Assembly (NCBI GenBank): GCA_034336665.1
Contig: JAPFBE010000003.1
Location: 60,245,352 to 60,309,351, forward strand
Length of the DNA stretch: 64,000 nucleotides
From: Luscinia megarhynchos
Taxonomy: Eukaryota; Chordata; Aves; Passeriformes; Turdidae
Direction: 5' to 3'
The notes under the pieces were generated by a model. That model ran no database searches and was not told the origin of the DNA. It saw only the letters and a list, made by a program, of their open reading frames with translations. Each line of letters starts with the position of its first letter. Position 1 is the first letter of the stretch. Shown here one piece after another: positions 13,189 through 25,800 of this stretch. Position numbers and translations under genes: made by a program.

Positions 13189-16100
13189 GCTAAAGTCTCT
13201 TTTGGGCATCTTGATGCTGATTGGCAGAAGGACTTGAAATGAGCTAAATGAATGGGCCACATGGCAGCAAACACATTTCTTTGGATTTCCTTCCAGTTAT
13301 AACCGTGATTTACAAATTTTCTCATCTTGCTTCTTAGTCAGCTCCTTCCCAAATCACAAATGTACGGGATGTCACCCCCTGTGAGCTGTTTGTGATGAGA
13401 TGTGATCCTCTATTTTACCTTCTGTTCCCTCATTAATTTTAAATTCATGTAATTTCTTTATTCTTCACTCACTACAGCTTGATTTTTTCCCTACTAACCT
13501 TGTGAGAGACGTTTCAGAAGTCCTGAAGCACACATTTTCTGTGAGCATGCAAGGCACAGATGCAGGCACGATGTCTAAGACAGAGCCAATTGTGTGTTTT
13601 GTGTTGGCACAAAGCACCTCTGCAACTCAGAGAGAAGGTAAAATCTTGTGTGCACCTATTCAGATCTCAGTAGCCATCTTAAACGTGCATAAGAGAAGAG
13701 TAGGCCCCCACCTGTTCTTTTTCTGACCTTCAGTTTTTTCTTTCCATTTCTCAGTTTCTCAGTCTTTCAGAAGTCAGAATTCATATTCCATGCTTCTCCT
13801 CATTTTCACAGCTCTTTGAGTCTGTAGGTTGAATCCAGCTTCTGAAAGCACAGGGAAGCAGACCAGGGCATACCAGGTAAGAACCTGGTACTACAGAGAG
13901 TAGTAAAACCACTCCTCCTGCTGGAAACACCCATCTGGAACCATGTTACAGCCACACAGCCTGTTTCCAGAGCTTTTTCAGTGCTCCATGTACTCACTTA
14001 GCACACCTAGATCCTTATGCCTCCATCATTCTGATGAGTGAGCTCTGGGTTCTAGGAGTGTGAAACCACACTCTTAGGCTGAAAACTACAAGCTATGCTA
14101 CTCAAATTGTGCCTCATTTCTGTTACTCCCTTCCTCAAGTACTTTCCAGGCAGTGCCCCACTCCTCATACCCATAATATATTCAAACAATGAACTGAATC
14201 ATTAAGTTGATGAGAAAGAACATTTTCCATTCCACCCAAAGCTGTGAGCTTTCTTCAAATCCTCATCCAAAACCCGTTGCTTCAGTCTTCCCTTGGTTAG
14301 GAACTGCATGCTTGCAACCATCACAGCCCTTTATACATGAACATACACTTAAAATATGGCAGCACATTGCTTCATGCCTCAGCAGTTTGCACTAACATGT
14401 ATTCTGACACTGCAACCTTTATAGGTAATACCTCAACTTCATCACTAATGAGAGCAAGCAAGCCTGTGGTAGATGCATCCCCAGCAGTGAAAGCAGATAT
14501 TAAGAAATTAAGCTTTCCCAGGAGATGTTTATCTTCCCCCTTTCATCAATTGATCCCTGCTGTTAGAGCAGAGGCATACTAGTGGCTGTTCCGTACAAAA
14601 ACCATCTTCTTTCTTAAAACTCTGGGCATTTGTTCACTACATACTGTTTTAGCACTTGTCTCTCCCACATGATTGGTCTTCTTTATAGAGCTTGATGGGA
14701 CAAAGTTTCAAATTTTCTAGAGGCTAGTTGTTGAAGAAACTCCTCACATCTTGATGTTTAGTCATACTGCTTTACTTTGGAGTTTTTACTTTGTTCAGAG
14801 CTTTTTATTATTATTTTTATAATTAATTTGCCATTCTCAATTGCATCCAAATGCAAATTGCATCCAAAAACACCCTGGACACCCACACTGCCCACAATCC
14901 CTTATTCACTTTACAACGTGTGCATCCAGACCAAGTATTTGGTACCACATCTTTGGCCTCCAACTGGCATTAAAACAAAGACCTGCACAATAAAAACATC
15001 TGTTTTGTAAAAGGACCCTTTGAAAAACAGACTTTGACTGCTACTGCGAAACAAGAAGCTTCTGGACTCTTTTAGCTGGTAGCAAATTCTGGAATTGAAC
15101 ACACAGGCTGTGTCCAGCTCCAGCCAGCCCGTTTCCTGCTGAAGGGCATCCCTACAGCAGGAAAAGGAGAATTCAACTGTGTCAAGGCAATTCAAATAAA
15201 AGCCTTAATCTAGCAAAATTGTTTAAACTCCTCCTTTTGAGTAAGCTGTGCAGATGGCCCACTGTCAAAATCCCTATCTCCCTCCACGAGCTGAAGCAGC
15301 AATAGCCAGCCCTAAAGTACTGTTTGGGATAATGAATGTGACACTAGCCCAAGACACAGCTCATAGTCCCATTTGTGCCTCGAGGCTCTAAAAATCTGCT
15401 CTGCCTGTGCATCCGTTCCGGCTGCAGGAGCTGGGACAGCATTTCACTGGGACAAAAGCCTGGTTCATCCACCAGCACAAGCTCAGCTCGTTGTTCTGCA
15501 GAGCCACGTGCCAGTGGCACCTCAGGGATGCTTAAAACTAATTTATCATCCAACTGGGCACAGCATGGGCTTAGCAGCAGAGAGGGCAGACGTCTCTAAT
15601 CTGGTTCAGGGACTGCTTTAAAGTCACTGCCATAGCTCAAAAGGAGAAATTGAGCAGGGAAATATGCCTCTCCATGTTTTCAGACTTGAAGCCAGAACAC
15701 CAAAGGGCACCCAAGGCACACACAGCCCCACTGCCCAAAACATTCTAGGCTCTTGTGTATCCTCCTGCAGCCTTGCAAAATGTGAAATGGACTAAAATTC
15801 TTCCACCCATTCTTTTCCACACGCAAAATCAAGCTAGGAGAGAAATGGGAAGGAAAAGATGCAAGAAGACCCATCAAAGAAATGATGATCAACACAGAGA
15901 AGGTGTGGAGGGTCCAAAGATGGGAGGTCCTAAAGCAAGGTCTGCAATTCAGACAAGTTTCATGCCTTTTTTCTGAAATTGGGATGTCAGCAATTCTTTT
16001 CTTAAAGCTATTGTAAACCTACCTGATGACAGTTTTTAACTTATATTCCCTGCAAACTAAACATTACTTTTAGTTGAAATTATGGAGACAAAAATACTCA

Positions 16101-17717
16101 TACACAGGAACTTTACACTTACTGGACTCTATCTGTATAGTAATTCCTGCCAGGTGAAGGGAAGTGCTTGGAAAAAAATCTAGTGCTTCCCACAGGAACA
16201 CATATTTTCTGCCAGTACTGTAACACACTTCTACATAAGTGCTGCAAATTGAATTAAAGCAAATGCGAGCAAGAGACAATATCAGCATGGTTCTTTGTAT
16301 AATCCCAACAAATGATGGTACAGGTCAGCACTGGCTTTGATGAGACACTATCACTTCAGGAGATACTCACTGCAGCCCATCAAACCTACTTCATTTTGCA
16401 TTTCCTAGGCTAATGTGAAATACTTTTCTCCAAACTAAGTGCATATATGCACCTTGACTGTTTTATAGGAAGATGGTTTAAAGCACAGTGTAATTAAATG
16501 CCATACCATTAATCTACTTTGTGTACTGTGGTCTTAGATAAGGCTGTTTCTAGCTATCAAACATTTTTATGTCTTTTAGACACAGAGGTTAAAATAGGCT
16601 TTAACATAATTGGTAGCAATGATCTAATACTTTCAGCTTAAGGGCAGCATTATTTTAGCTATAAAACAGGAAAGAATACATTTAAATGCCAGAACAGAAT
16701 TGGTTTGTTAACTCTTGCTCAGGCACTACAGTGTTTAAAATACTTTTTTTAGTAAGTGTATGTAAAATCATCAATGACACCACAAATAATAGTTAGCAAG
16801 CTAAAAATGTCCAGCAAGTGAAAAACATAAAATGCAGTTTTGCCTGAGTCACTTAGTTTAATAAGAATAAAAAAAAATGGCAGAGATTTCTGACATTATT
16901 TATATTTGATACAAGTACTATACACTGCTGTGTGGGCACTTAAAAAATAGAACTAAAAACAGAAATAAAAACTTCCTCACGTCTTCTTCAACAATTTTTT
17001 AAATGTAGTGTAAGAACATTTTACTGAACCCTTAGGTACTAGGTGTTACAGAAAGCATTATAGTAAGAAATTTCAGTATTTGAACTGCATTGCTGTTCAT
17101 AGTTGAGCCTCTTCCTGAAGCCAATACAACTGTCAGCAATCACAGGAGATGTGACACAGACCTGCTGTTAGAACACTCAACATCCCACCACAGTGTGCTG
17201 GTTCCAAGTGGAGAAAAAGGATAAGAAACTGATACAAACCAACTTCAAACCAAAAAATTCAGTGGTTCCTAACTCATTTTCAGCCTGAGTGAGAACAATG
17301 AAAGCAAGTTGCTCTGCAGCAGTCCAGTATCAAGTTATGGATTTTCTTTTTTCGATCCTCTATGAGCAGAATTCAAAGAAACAGTTTAAGTTTAAAGCCA
17401 GGAAAAGTATAGAGGTGTACACAGAGACTGAGGTTTTAAAAGTCTTTCATATGGAGGAAAACATAGAGTACCTAAAGATACCTTATTGGTATGATCCAAA
17501 GATCTCTCACTGATTTTGTAACAAAACAATTCTTAAAAATTGAGCACAGGCTTGACAAGTCCCAAATATGCCTCTGAAATCTTAATAACCAGCAAAAACA
17601 TAATTGGTCACTGCCTCTACAGCTAGCATACAAAACCTCCTGAAACTCAGCAATTGTGAAACACACTCAGGCTACTGCATGAGATCAATCTGCTCTGATA
17701 ATTAACAGAATGTCAAA
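13189..17717. other. Intergenic DNA between the LTR and CR1 repeats
   Basis: AT-rich noncoding sequence without recognisable exons, RNA genes or repeats. Open frames here are short and unsupported. Confidence 0.55.
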
Positions 17718-18965
17718 TTCATCACAGAACCTCCTCAGCTGGAAGGGACTCACAGGAATCATCAAAGTCAGACCCCTGGCCCTGCAGAGAACACCCCAGG
17801 AATCACACTGCATGCCTGAAAGCATTGTCCAAATGCTTCTTGAATTCTATCATGCTAGTGCTAGTGGAAGTGACCACTTCTCTGGGGAGCTGTTCAGTGC
17901 CCAAACACCCTCTGGGTGAAGAACCTTTTCCTGATATCCAACCTACACCTCTCCTGACTCAGCTTCATACTGTTTCCTCTGGTCCTGTCAGTGGTCACCA
18001 GAGAGAAGAGATCAGCATCTGCCCCTCCTCTTCCCCTTGTGAGGATGTTGAAGACCACAATGAGGTCTCTGCTCTCCTCCAGACTGAACAGACCAAGTGA
18101 CCTCAGCTGCTCCTCCTATGGCATCCCCTCAAGTCCCTTCACTATCCTCATTGCCCTCTTTTGGACACTCTCAAACAGTTAAATGTCTTGTTTTTATTGT
18201 GCTACCCAAAACTGCCCCCAGCACTCGAGGTGCCCCAGCTCAGAGCAGGACAATCCCCTCCCTTGTCCAGCTGTGATGGCGTGTCTAATGCAAGCCAGGA
18301 CAGGGCTGGCCCTCCTGGCTGCCAGGGCACTCATGTTGAATTTGCCATCAACCAGGACCCTCAGGTCCCTTTCCATGAGGCTCCTTTCTAACCTCTCATT
18401 CCTTAGTCTGTACATACATCCAGGGCTGTCCCATCCCAATTGCAGAATCTGGCACTTGCCCTTGTTGAACCTCATATGGGTGGTGGCTTCCCGCCTCTAG
18501 TTTATCAAGGTCTCTCTTCAGGGCCCTCTGCCTTCCAGGGAATCAAGAGTTCCTCCTAATTTAGCATCACTGGCAAGCTTACTTAGCCCTTAATGGAGAT
18601 GATGAAGAGCACAGGGCTGAGGATGGTGCCCAGTGGAACCCCACTAGTGACAGGTCAGCAGTCTGATATCACCCCATTCACTGTAACCCTGTGTACCTGA
18701 CACGAGCCAGGTGCTCACCTATTGCATGATGTGCTTATGTGGATATCCAGAAGGATATTTGAGAGACAGTATCAAAAAATTACTGAAATCCATGAAGATT
18801 ACATCAAGTGGCCTCCCTTGGATCAACCGGGGGGCTTACCTTGTTGCTAAAGAAAATCAGGTTTGAAAAGCAGGCTCTCACACAAAGCCCTGCTGGCTGT
18901 GACCAATGACTGTGCTGCTCTTCAGGTGTTTTTTCAATATGCACTATTTAGTCATTTTTGAAAAC
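17718..18965 (-). mobile_element. CR1 LINE, 5'-truncated and decayed
   Basis: Read on the minus strand this is about 1.25 kb of the 3' part of a CR1 non-LTR retrotransposon. Its 3' end on the plus strand starts TCATCACAGAACC and continues with CAGCTGGAAGGGACTCAC, the reverse complement of the avian CR1 tail. A decayed fragment of the CR1 reverse-transcriptase ORF is visible at 18194-18475, including MRFNKGKCQILQLG and DLRVLVDGKFNMS; it has internal stops and frameshifts, so it is a dead copy. It lies just downstream of ZC3H13 in the same orientation. Confidence 0.9.
18194..18475 (-). pseudogene. Relic of CR1 ORF2 (reverse transcriptase C-terminal part)
   Basis: A 93-codon open stretch inside the CR1 copy with recognisable CR1 polymerase residues (FNKGKC, ERDLRVLVD, LACIRHA, LGHLECWGQFW). 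The ORF is broken on both sides by stops and frame changes, so no functional enzyme is expected. It is the only clearly protein-derived sequence outside ZC3H13 in the window. Confidence 0.75.
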
Positions 18966-19105
18966 AGCCAGCATTTCCAAAATGCAGTTAGTGTCATAAA
19001 TATAGGCACCTAAAACTAGTCATAAGTAATTTCCTGAAGTGATTTTTTTCTGGTTTGCTGGTTTGGTTTTTTTTCTGTTTTTGTTGTTGCTTTTTAAACT
19101 TTCTC

Positions 19106-19682
19106 TTTAATCAACAAGAAAGAAAGCCTTAACCGACTGGACTAGGCTTTTGTGTTCAGAAATAACATTAAAGGAAATCTACGTTAAAGATGGAAAAGAG
19201 CTAGAGATTGATCTAATTCCACACCAGAGACTACTGTGATAAGAAAGGGATTTGGAAAAAAGAAGGCAAACAGACTCACAGTCATTTAACAAATTTCAGA
19301 AGTGTACTGAGGTACCAAGGTGGGGGTGGAAAAACCCATTCAAAATAAGAAAAAATATACATAGACGGTTTTCCTCAGTTTAATATCAGTCGATGTTTTA
19401 AACTGCTAAACCCAAACATCTTCACATTATTACACTTGATGCACCATAAAACAGGTTTATGTTACAGTCTAAGGTTCAATATTATAAAAGTTGCAGAGAC
19501 CTCCACACAGAAGTCTTAATTTTTCATTCCTATTCACATCTAAAACAAATATTCTTAACTGTGTACAAATGGAGTATTTCCTTTCATCTTCTAGAGCTGC
19601 TTTACAACCACCAAACAGCAACACCAACACTGGTAGTGAGAAATCAACTCAAAATCAAGGAAGTGCTACTGCAGCCATCTCC
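19106..19682 (-). other. ZC3H13: ZC3H13 3' UTR, inferred extent
   Basis: Sequence immediately after the stop codon, AT-rich and without further coding matches. No canonical AATAAA occurs on the minus strand between the stop and the CR1 repeat; ATTAAA variants lie at 19379-19384 and 19106-19111, about 300 and 570 nt after the stop, and either could be the poly(A) signal. A canonical AATAAA appears only at 18193-18198, inside the CR1 element. The true end needs RNA evidence. Confidence 0.35.
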
Positions 19683-19853
19683 TCAAGTCACACACACTTC
19701 TTGCTGGAGAGCTGGCTGTGGAATTTTGCTGTCCTCTGTCTTTTCCTGCCCGGGAACTTGGCACACAGTCTTTCGTTTGAATAACCGTAGACTCAACCGT
19801 AACAAGTCGCTGTCCATTGCTGCAGAATTTGTGTAAGTTTGTTTTGTTGCACC
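19683..19853 (-). CDS. ZC3H13: ZC3H13 coding exon 19 (terminal, stop codon)
   Basis: Encodes residues 1592-1647: GATKQTYTNSAAMDSDLLRL, SLRLFKRKTVCQVPGQEKTE, then DSKIPQPALQQEVCVT and TGA at 19683-19685. Acceptor is a pyrimidine-poor TTTCAACAG at 19854-19855. The LLRLSLRLFKRK segment and the QQE-CV- terminus are family hallmarks, which confirms both the acceptor and the stop. Confidence 0.95.
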   Translation of the reverse strand, partial: GATKQTYTNSAAMDSDLLRLSLRLFKRKTVCQVPGQEKTEDSKIPQPALQQEVCVT

Positions 19854-22800
19854 CTGTTGAAATTGGAAATGGAATTTTAAAAAGAAGAACTGAAAACAAT
19901 GTGTTTTAACATGCAAGCTGGGAAATTAACCTCAAGTACTCTCAGTAATTAGAGCTTTAATCATACTAATCATACCACTAAAAAAGACTTGGAGAATTAA
20001 TGATTTTTCTACTAGCATATAAAATTATAAAACCTACTGCAGAAGTTTTAGTTTTAACTTGGATTCTTACAAAAGCACATGGAATCCTAAGCAGGAAAGT
20101 TACCTTTTAAATAAGATTTAAAAAATATTTAACAGTTACCTTTGAAATAATATTTTACCTAATTATTTTTACTATGCATTCTCTAAATACAGAAAATGTA
20201 TCTCCAGAATTTAAAAACCCCAAAATTATAAGAAACAGAACCTAGCTCTGGTCTCAAAAATAAACACCCTACAACCTCTCTAAATAAAAGTCAGTTTGTT
20301 ATTTAAAGGACCAGATCTGCCTCAGAACAACAAACACAAAAATTATCTCCCAAGACAAAAGCTCTGCTTAGGGGCATCTGTGTTTGCCCACTTTGACCCA
20401 GCTCTGTAAGCAGACCACTTGCCTTTTCATTCTTCATGAGCTGCTTACGAATTGCAGAATCCCTGCGGAAGCACAGCGCTTTGCAGCAAGGACCCAGATT
20501 GCTGAGAAGACCTGCTCTCTCCTCTTTCCGCCGAAGGGCAGCCATGTTCAGTGCTCCCAGCTCGTGTTCAAAAAGGTTTTCTGCATCTAGAAGGAATTGA
20601 GATTTGCAGAGATCAATATATACGTGGTATTTTTGAACAGCAACATACAGTCATATGAATTTTCTTAACGTTTTACGATTTGTATTTCCGCCTTCTAAAC
20701 AATAGCTAGGTTTGGGGGAAAAAAAGAGTATTTGAGTTTATAAAATAACATGAATAAATCCTTCACCATTCAATGAGAAGGATGGATACCCCTGCACTTA
20801 GTTTCAGCATTGGAAAGCAACATTGAGACAGCAATCACTGGGAAGCCTAAAAATCAAGGGACAGCTTTGGACAGAAGACAGAGTATGATTTATGGTCAGA
20901 TGTGTGATGAACAAAAGGTGTTTGTTTACCACTTGCATTAATCCTAAAGTAGCCCAAGTTTCACTTCTTTGCAAGAGATCAGGTAACCATGCCATGTATT
21001 GTATGGCTATGCAGAAGTGAAATGCAACTATCCAGAATAACTTTTTCGTTTGTGGTGGATGAACCTGGAGAACAAGACAGCAGTTGCCAATGGACTAGCC
21101 CTGCCTACTGGCTCACCTAAAGGATTTAATAGAACTCAAGGTGACAGGACCAGTCCTTCGATACATTTACCAGAAGAAACAGTGAGCAGAAAGAACACTT
21201 TTAGAAAAGATGGATTCTGAAGTGAATCTTGTTCTGCAACAAGTCTGTTTCTTTGAAATACAAAGGCAAAAAGAGCACAGAGGGCTTGACCAGAGCTCAC
21301 TGATTTACAGCCCTCTTGCAATAAATGGGAAGATTATCCTGTAATAGAAAAAAAGCTGGAAAGATATGTGGCTGAGTTCAATCCAGCTGCTTCTACATAG
21401 CAAAGCTGGGTGCTCGGCAGAGAATTTAACATCTCATTCAAGATGTGAAGAACTTTGGGGAAAACACAGCATTTAAAAGCAAAGACTGCTCCAGTAGCTT
21501 GGCATTATGAACACAGAAGAGGACAAAGATGCATTTTTTAAGCTACTCAGAACTTGGATGAAATTCAGTAGTTTTTAAATAAGTTTTTAAACAACGTGAA
21601 AAGACACAAGAAATTTACATGAAATGAAGGGCAGGTTAAAGAGAACTGCACGAAAGTCAAAGACAACCTCAACGGACAATCAAAAAATGGAAATAAATGA
21701 CAAGACACAAAAAGGCCACTTCAAAGGTAACATGGACAGCTTGCAGAGTTTTCTCAGGTGCCAGATGCTTGCTGAGCATATCTGGCAAGTAAGCAAGTTC
21801 CTCCTTAGAGGAACAATTGCATATAATAGAGGGCAAGTCAGCCAGAAGTCTCAATACCATCACATACCCAAGATTTTAGAAAGAAAAAATAAGTTAAAAT
21901 ATCACACCCTGAAACAAGGTATAATTTCCCTACTTTCTGCATTTAATAGCATACCAGAAATATTTCTATTTGTTCCTCAGCAAGAACAAAGACTCGAACA
22001 CCAACATCAAGACTGAGACAGGGAGACAAATTATACCACCATGAAGTCCAGAGTGAAAATGCTACTTTTTCACTGTTACACACACTGAGCACATCTATCT
22101 CAGATTCATTCAGTTTTCATATTTGTATTTGTGCCTTTCTTTAGAATATATGTGCTGTGGCACAAATACAGAGAACATTCACCTGGCAGATTGCAGAGGA
22201 GGTGCATACACTTGAAAGCCTACTGGCAGTGTAGGAACTCTGATGTGTGAGAGAACTGCTCACACACCAAAGGAAAATCAAGAGAGGCACTTCAAATCCC
22301 CTGTCTCTTCAGTTTGTACTCAGGAATACTCAATATTTTATTTGACTCAAAAAAAAAGTAGGAGCAGTAGTAACAGCTCACAATTCATACAGTTATACAA
22401 TTTAAATGGCTCAAGCAAACAGAGACACTGATGGCGCTTAGCACAACTAAAAGAAGTTCTGGAATTTTTTTCCCCCCCACTTATCTGAGACTGTGAGGTT
22501 AACAAGACAACTGCATAAAGAATAATGTAAAATGAAAAGTATTGTTTCAAATTAAGAACTAGAATTTACAGAGTAAAAAAACATGAGCTCTGCAGATACT
22601 ATTATTCACATTTCTAACATTTACGTCCTGCAAAAACTTTGATAGAGGAATATAGAAAGCAAATGTTTCATAGTCCCAAAAGAATCATTCTACCACACAA
22701 GTTGTTACAAGCAGTTCGACTGGATCCTGGGATGTGAAAGAGAAAAATTAGCATTCTTTCTCATGGAAAACCCTGCTAACACTCAGAACTGTAATAAACA

Positions 22801-25800
22801 GCACAGGTACCATTGATCCCATTTATCATGCATGTCTTACGACATTCACTTTCTCCAAATTCCAAACCTGTAAAGTATTGTATTTCCCACTTTTAGTACA
22901 GGTTTAATATATATATTTCACTTAGTGCCTTCATTCTGATCCAAAACACCTATCTATGAATTCCAGAAAGGATCCTTAGAATTAAAACAAGAAATCTTAT
23001 TTCTTTCTTGAAATACTACTTCTAGTTCACTGGAAAAGACACTTGGCTCTCTAAGAAACTGCTAATACATTTTAGGCTAGGAAAGCATGAATGATCTCAC
23101 CGAAAGAACATTCCACTAAGATAAAAGCAATTTTGTTTTGTTTATTAGTCTAGATCTCCTCACCATTGCTGGAATCAAAACACTAATCTGACTAACATGC
23201 TGCTGTATGACACTTCTGTAATTTTCACACAATACTCATTATACACTTCCTGTGGTCTTTGAAACCTAAAACAATGAACTAATGCACATTTCATAAGGAC
23301 TTTTTTACTACACACAAAAGACAGTTTAATCCCTGCACAAGTTACCTTTAGGTTTTTCTAACACTCTCTGGCATGTCTCTTTTATTTTGGTGAATAGCTC
23401 TGGTCCCGCCAATCGCTTGGAAATGCCAACTCTCAACATAACAGCACCTGGTGTGAATTTTAAGAGTGCAGCCCCAGGCTCACGTGGTTCTTTTGGCTGC
23501 TTTGGCATAAGACTGGACCAGTCCACATCTATAACATCCACTGGATCTGCAAAAACATTGACAGAGAATGAGTTCTCACATCAGCACCCTCACATATCAC
23601 ATTACCATCACATGCTGTGCACACGGCTGTCTCCTGAAAGCAATATATGTATTAGATGAACATTGCTCTGCAATCCTCTTGGGCCCTTCAGGTAAAAATG
23701 TCAAAACTCACTTGGTTGGGTGGAAAACAGGAGAAATACAAAAAGAAATAGAAATAAAAAGCTATATGGATTTAAAAAACCAACCCATATCTAATATTCT
23801 GCTTTATTTTTATTGCAATCCCTTTGTGAAAGGTCCTGCTTAGCCAGCAGGTTTGGATATACTACTTATGCATTCAGAAAAGTCACAGTACAACTGAACA
23901 TCCTAAGAGGGATTCAAATTAAATGCTCAGAAAGCTAGTTCACAAAGTTCAGATTACCCAACTGAACTTAGGACAATTAGGCAATTCCATTCTTCCCAAT
24001 ACACTTGGAAAGCATTCAAGCACAGACAGAATCTGTCACAGACTGCACTCCTAATTCAGAAATACTATTAACATCACAACAGCATTACAGCTATAATCTA
24101 GATCTGATTTATATTCAAATAATCACAAAGGCGGATTGATATACTTTTACCAGGCATCTTCTCATCCTCCTGTTGATCCTCACGCTTTTCAGCATCACCT
24201 GCCAGAATTTCATCCAGTTCATCATCACTGATTGGCTCGTATTCTCCAGCACCAGACCCCAGTGACTGCACATCATTAGTCTTTGTTTCATCCTCTCCTC
24301 CTACAGAGAGAGATACATACTGCAGCTTTAAAGCAATCATGTTTGCTTTCTAAACATGCTGTACTCTACCTCAAGACAAAATGGTTTAGCAAACCAAACT
24401 GTTAGCTTTTAGGAACAAATATATTCAACATAAAAACTGGTATTAACCCACAGAAACGGTGAAGTTATTCTTCCCATACACAATGTGGCACTTACAATTC
24501 TACATACACTGGTCAATATTTTGGTGCAGTATTAGACAAACTGCTCAGAGAAGGACATTTTCACAATATACATGTTGATTATCTCATATCTGGCATGCAG
24601 TTTATAATAATAAATAGTTTATAAAAATCTAAGTTAGCGCCACAGAGTCTTTCCGATGCTTTAGCACATTAATCTATAATCTGGATTCAGTCCAAAGGTC
24701 CTAAAAGAAGTAACAAAACTCCAAAATAGAAAAAGGTAACAGGTATCCTGAATGAAACAATTATTTACAGAATTTTAGACTCCTTGAAGCAGTCGCAAGA
24801 AGTGCTTTCAGAAAATCATAGCAAACTTCTTTTAGTTGTTACCCTCCGATCCACCCACATACTATCTGCATACACAAGCACATGAACTGTAAGTGGAAAC
24901 ATATTCCTTAGGACACAAAAGACAATCAAACATTGAATTTTGCAGCTCACAAAAGGGACATCCTCTCACTTCCAAGACTGAAAGATCTGACTCAAGCATT
25001 TAAAAATTCCATTGCTCTAAACACAGGCTTTATTATGGTTCTCCACCACGGATACCAGCAATGAGTTGTGTCACACAAAATGGACAGAATTTACAGGAAT
25101 CCTCCTCTGTGGATGACTCTGATATCTTCCAGCTCCCTCAGCCAGAGTAAAACTGCTACCATTTTAAATTTCCCCCCTGTCCTTTTGGGTTTTTCTTTTG
25201 GCTTGCCTTTGTGGGGGAAGAAAAAGTAATCACCTCAACTAACCTAAAAATCAGCAAGGAAAAAGCAAGGAAAAGACAAGCCAGTAGAGCATAAACAAAC
25301 TACTCACACTATCTGGCAATGTTTTGGAGGAAGCATATAGCATCTTGGGCATTATTAAAGCCTACTCCTAAAGAAAACACATTATGTTCAAAACATTAAG
25401 ATAATTTAATAATATCCTGACATATTATATTAAGACAACAGTAATTTACTCAAGTAAATACCAGATACCACCCTTACATCATCACATCTGGAAATTGTAC
25501 TTAGTTTTCTAACACGTTTTTCCTTTTTAGAAAGGAGAATAGGGTGATCTGTACTAGATTTCATTTTGTGTCTTCCAACCTTAAATATTCACTGCCTGTA
25601 AGATCCATCTGCTGCATCCACACTGATGTACCAGATACACTAGTTCACCAGTACTCCATGCCTGGACCCATTAAAAATTTACTGTATTAAGAAATTCAAA
25701 ATAATACAATTCATAGTTCTCAATACATAATTTTTAAAAATTGCTTTATATTTTGAATTTAAAGTACAAAAGTTTGATAATTTCTAGACTATCTTTTACC

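Noticed and set aside
12297..13193. 298-codon plus-strand ORF
   Set aside because: It lies wholly within the LTR-type repeat and its 81-bp tandem array, and the encoded sequence simply repeats the array. Other frames on both strands are equally open.
21624..22016. 130-codon plus-strand frame in the intron before exon 18
   Set aside because: Lys/Gln-rich start but no family resemblance; the AT-rich intron makes chance frames likely.
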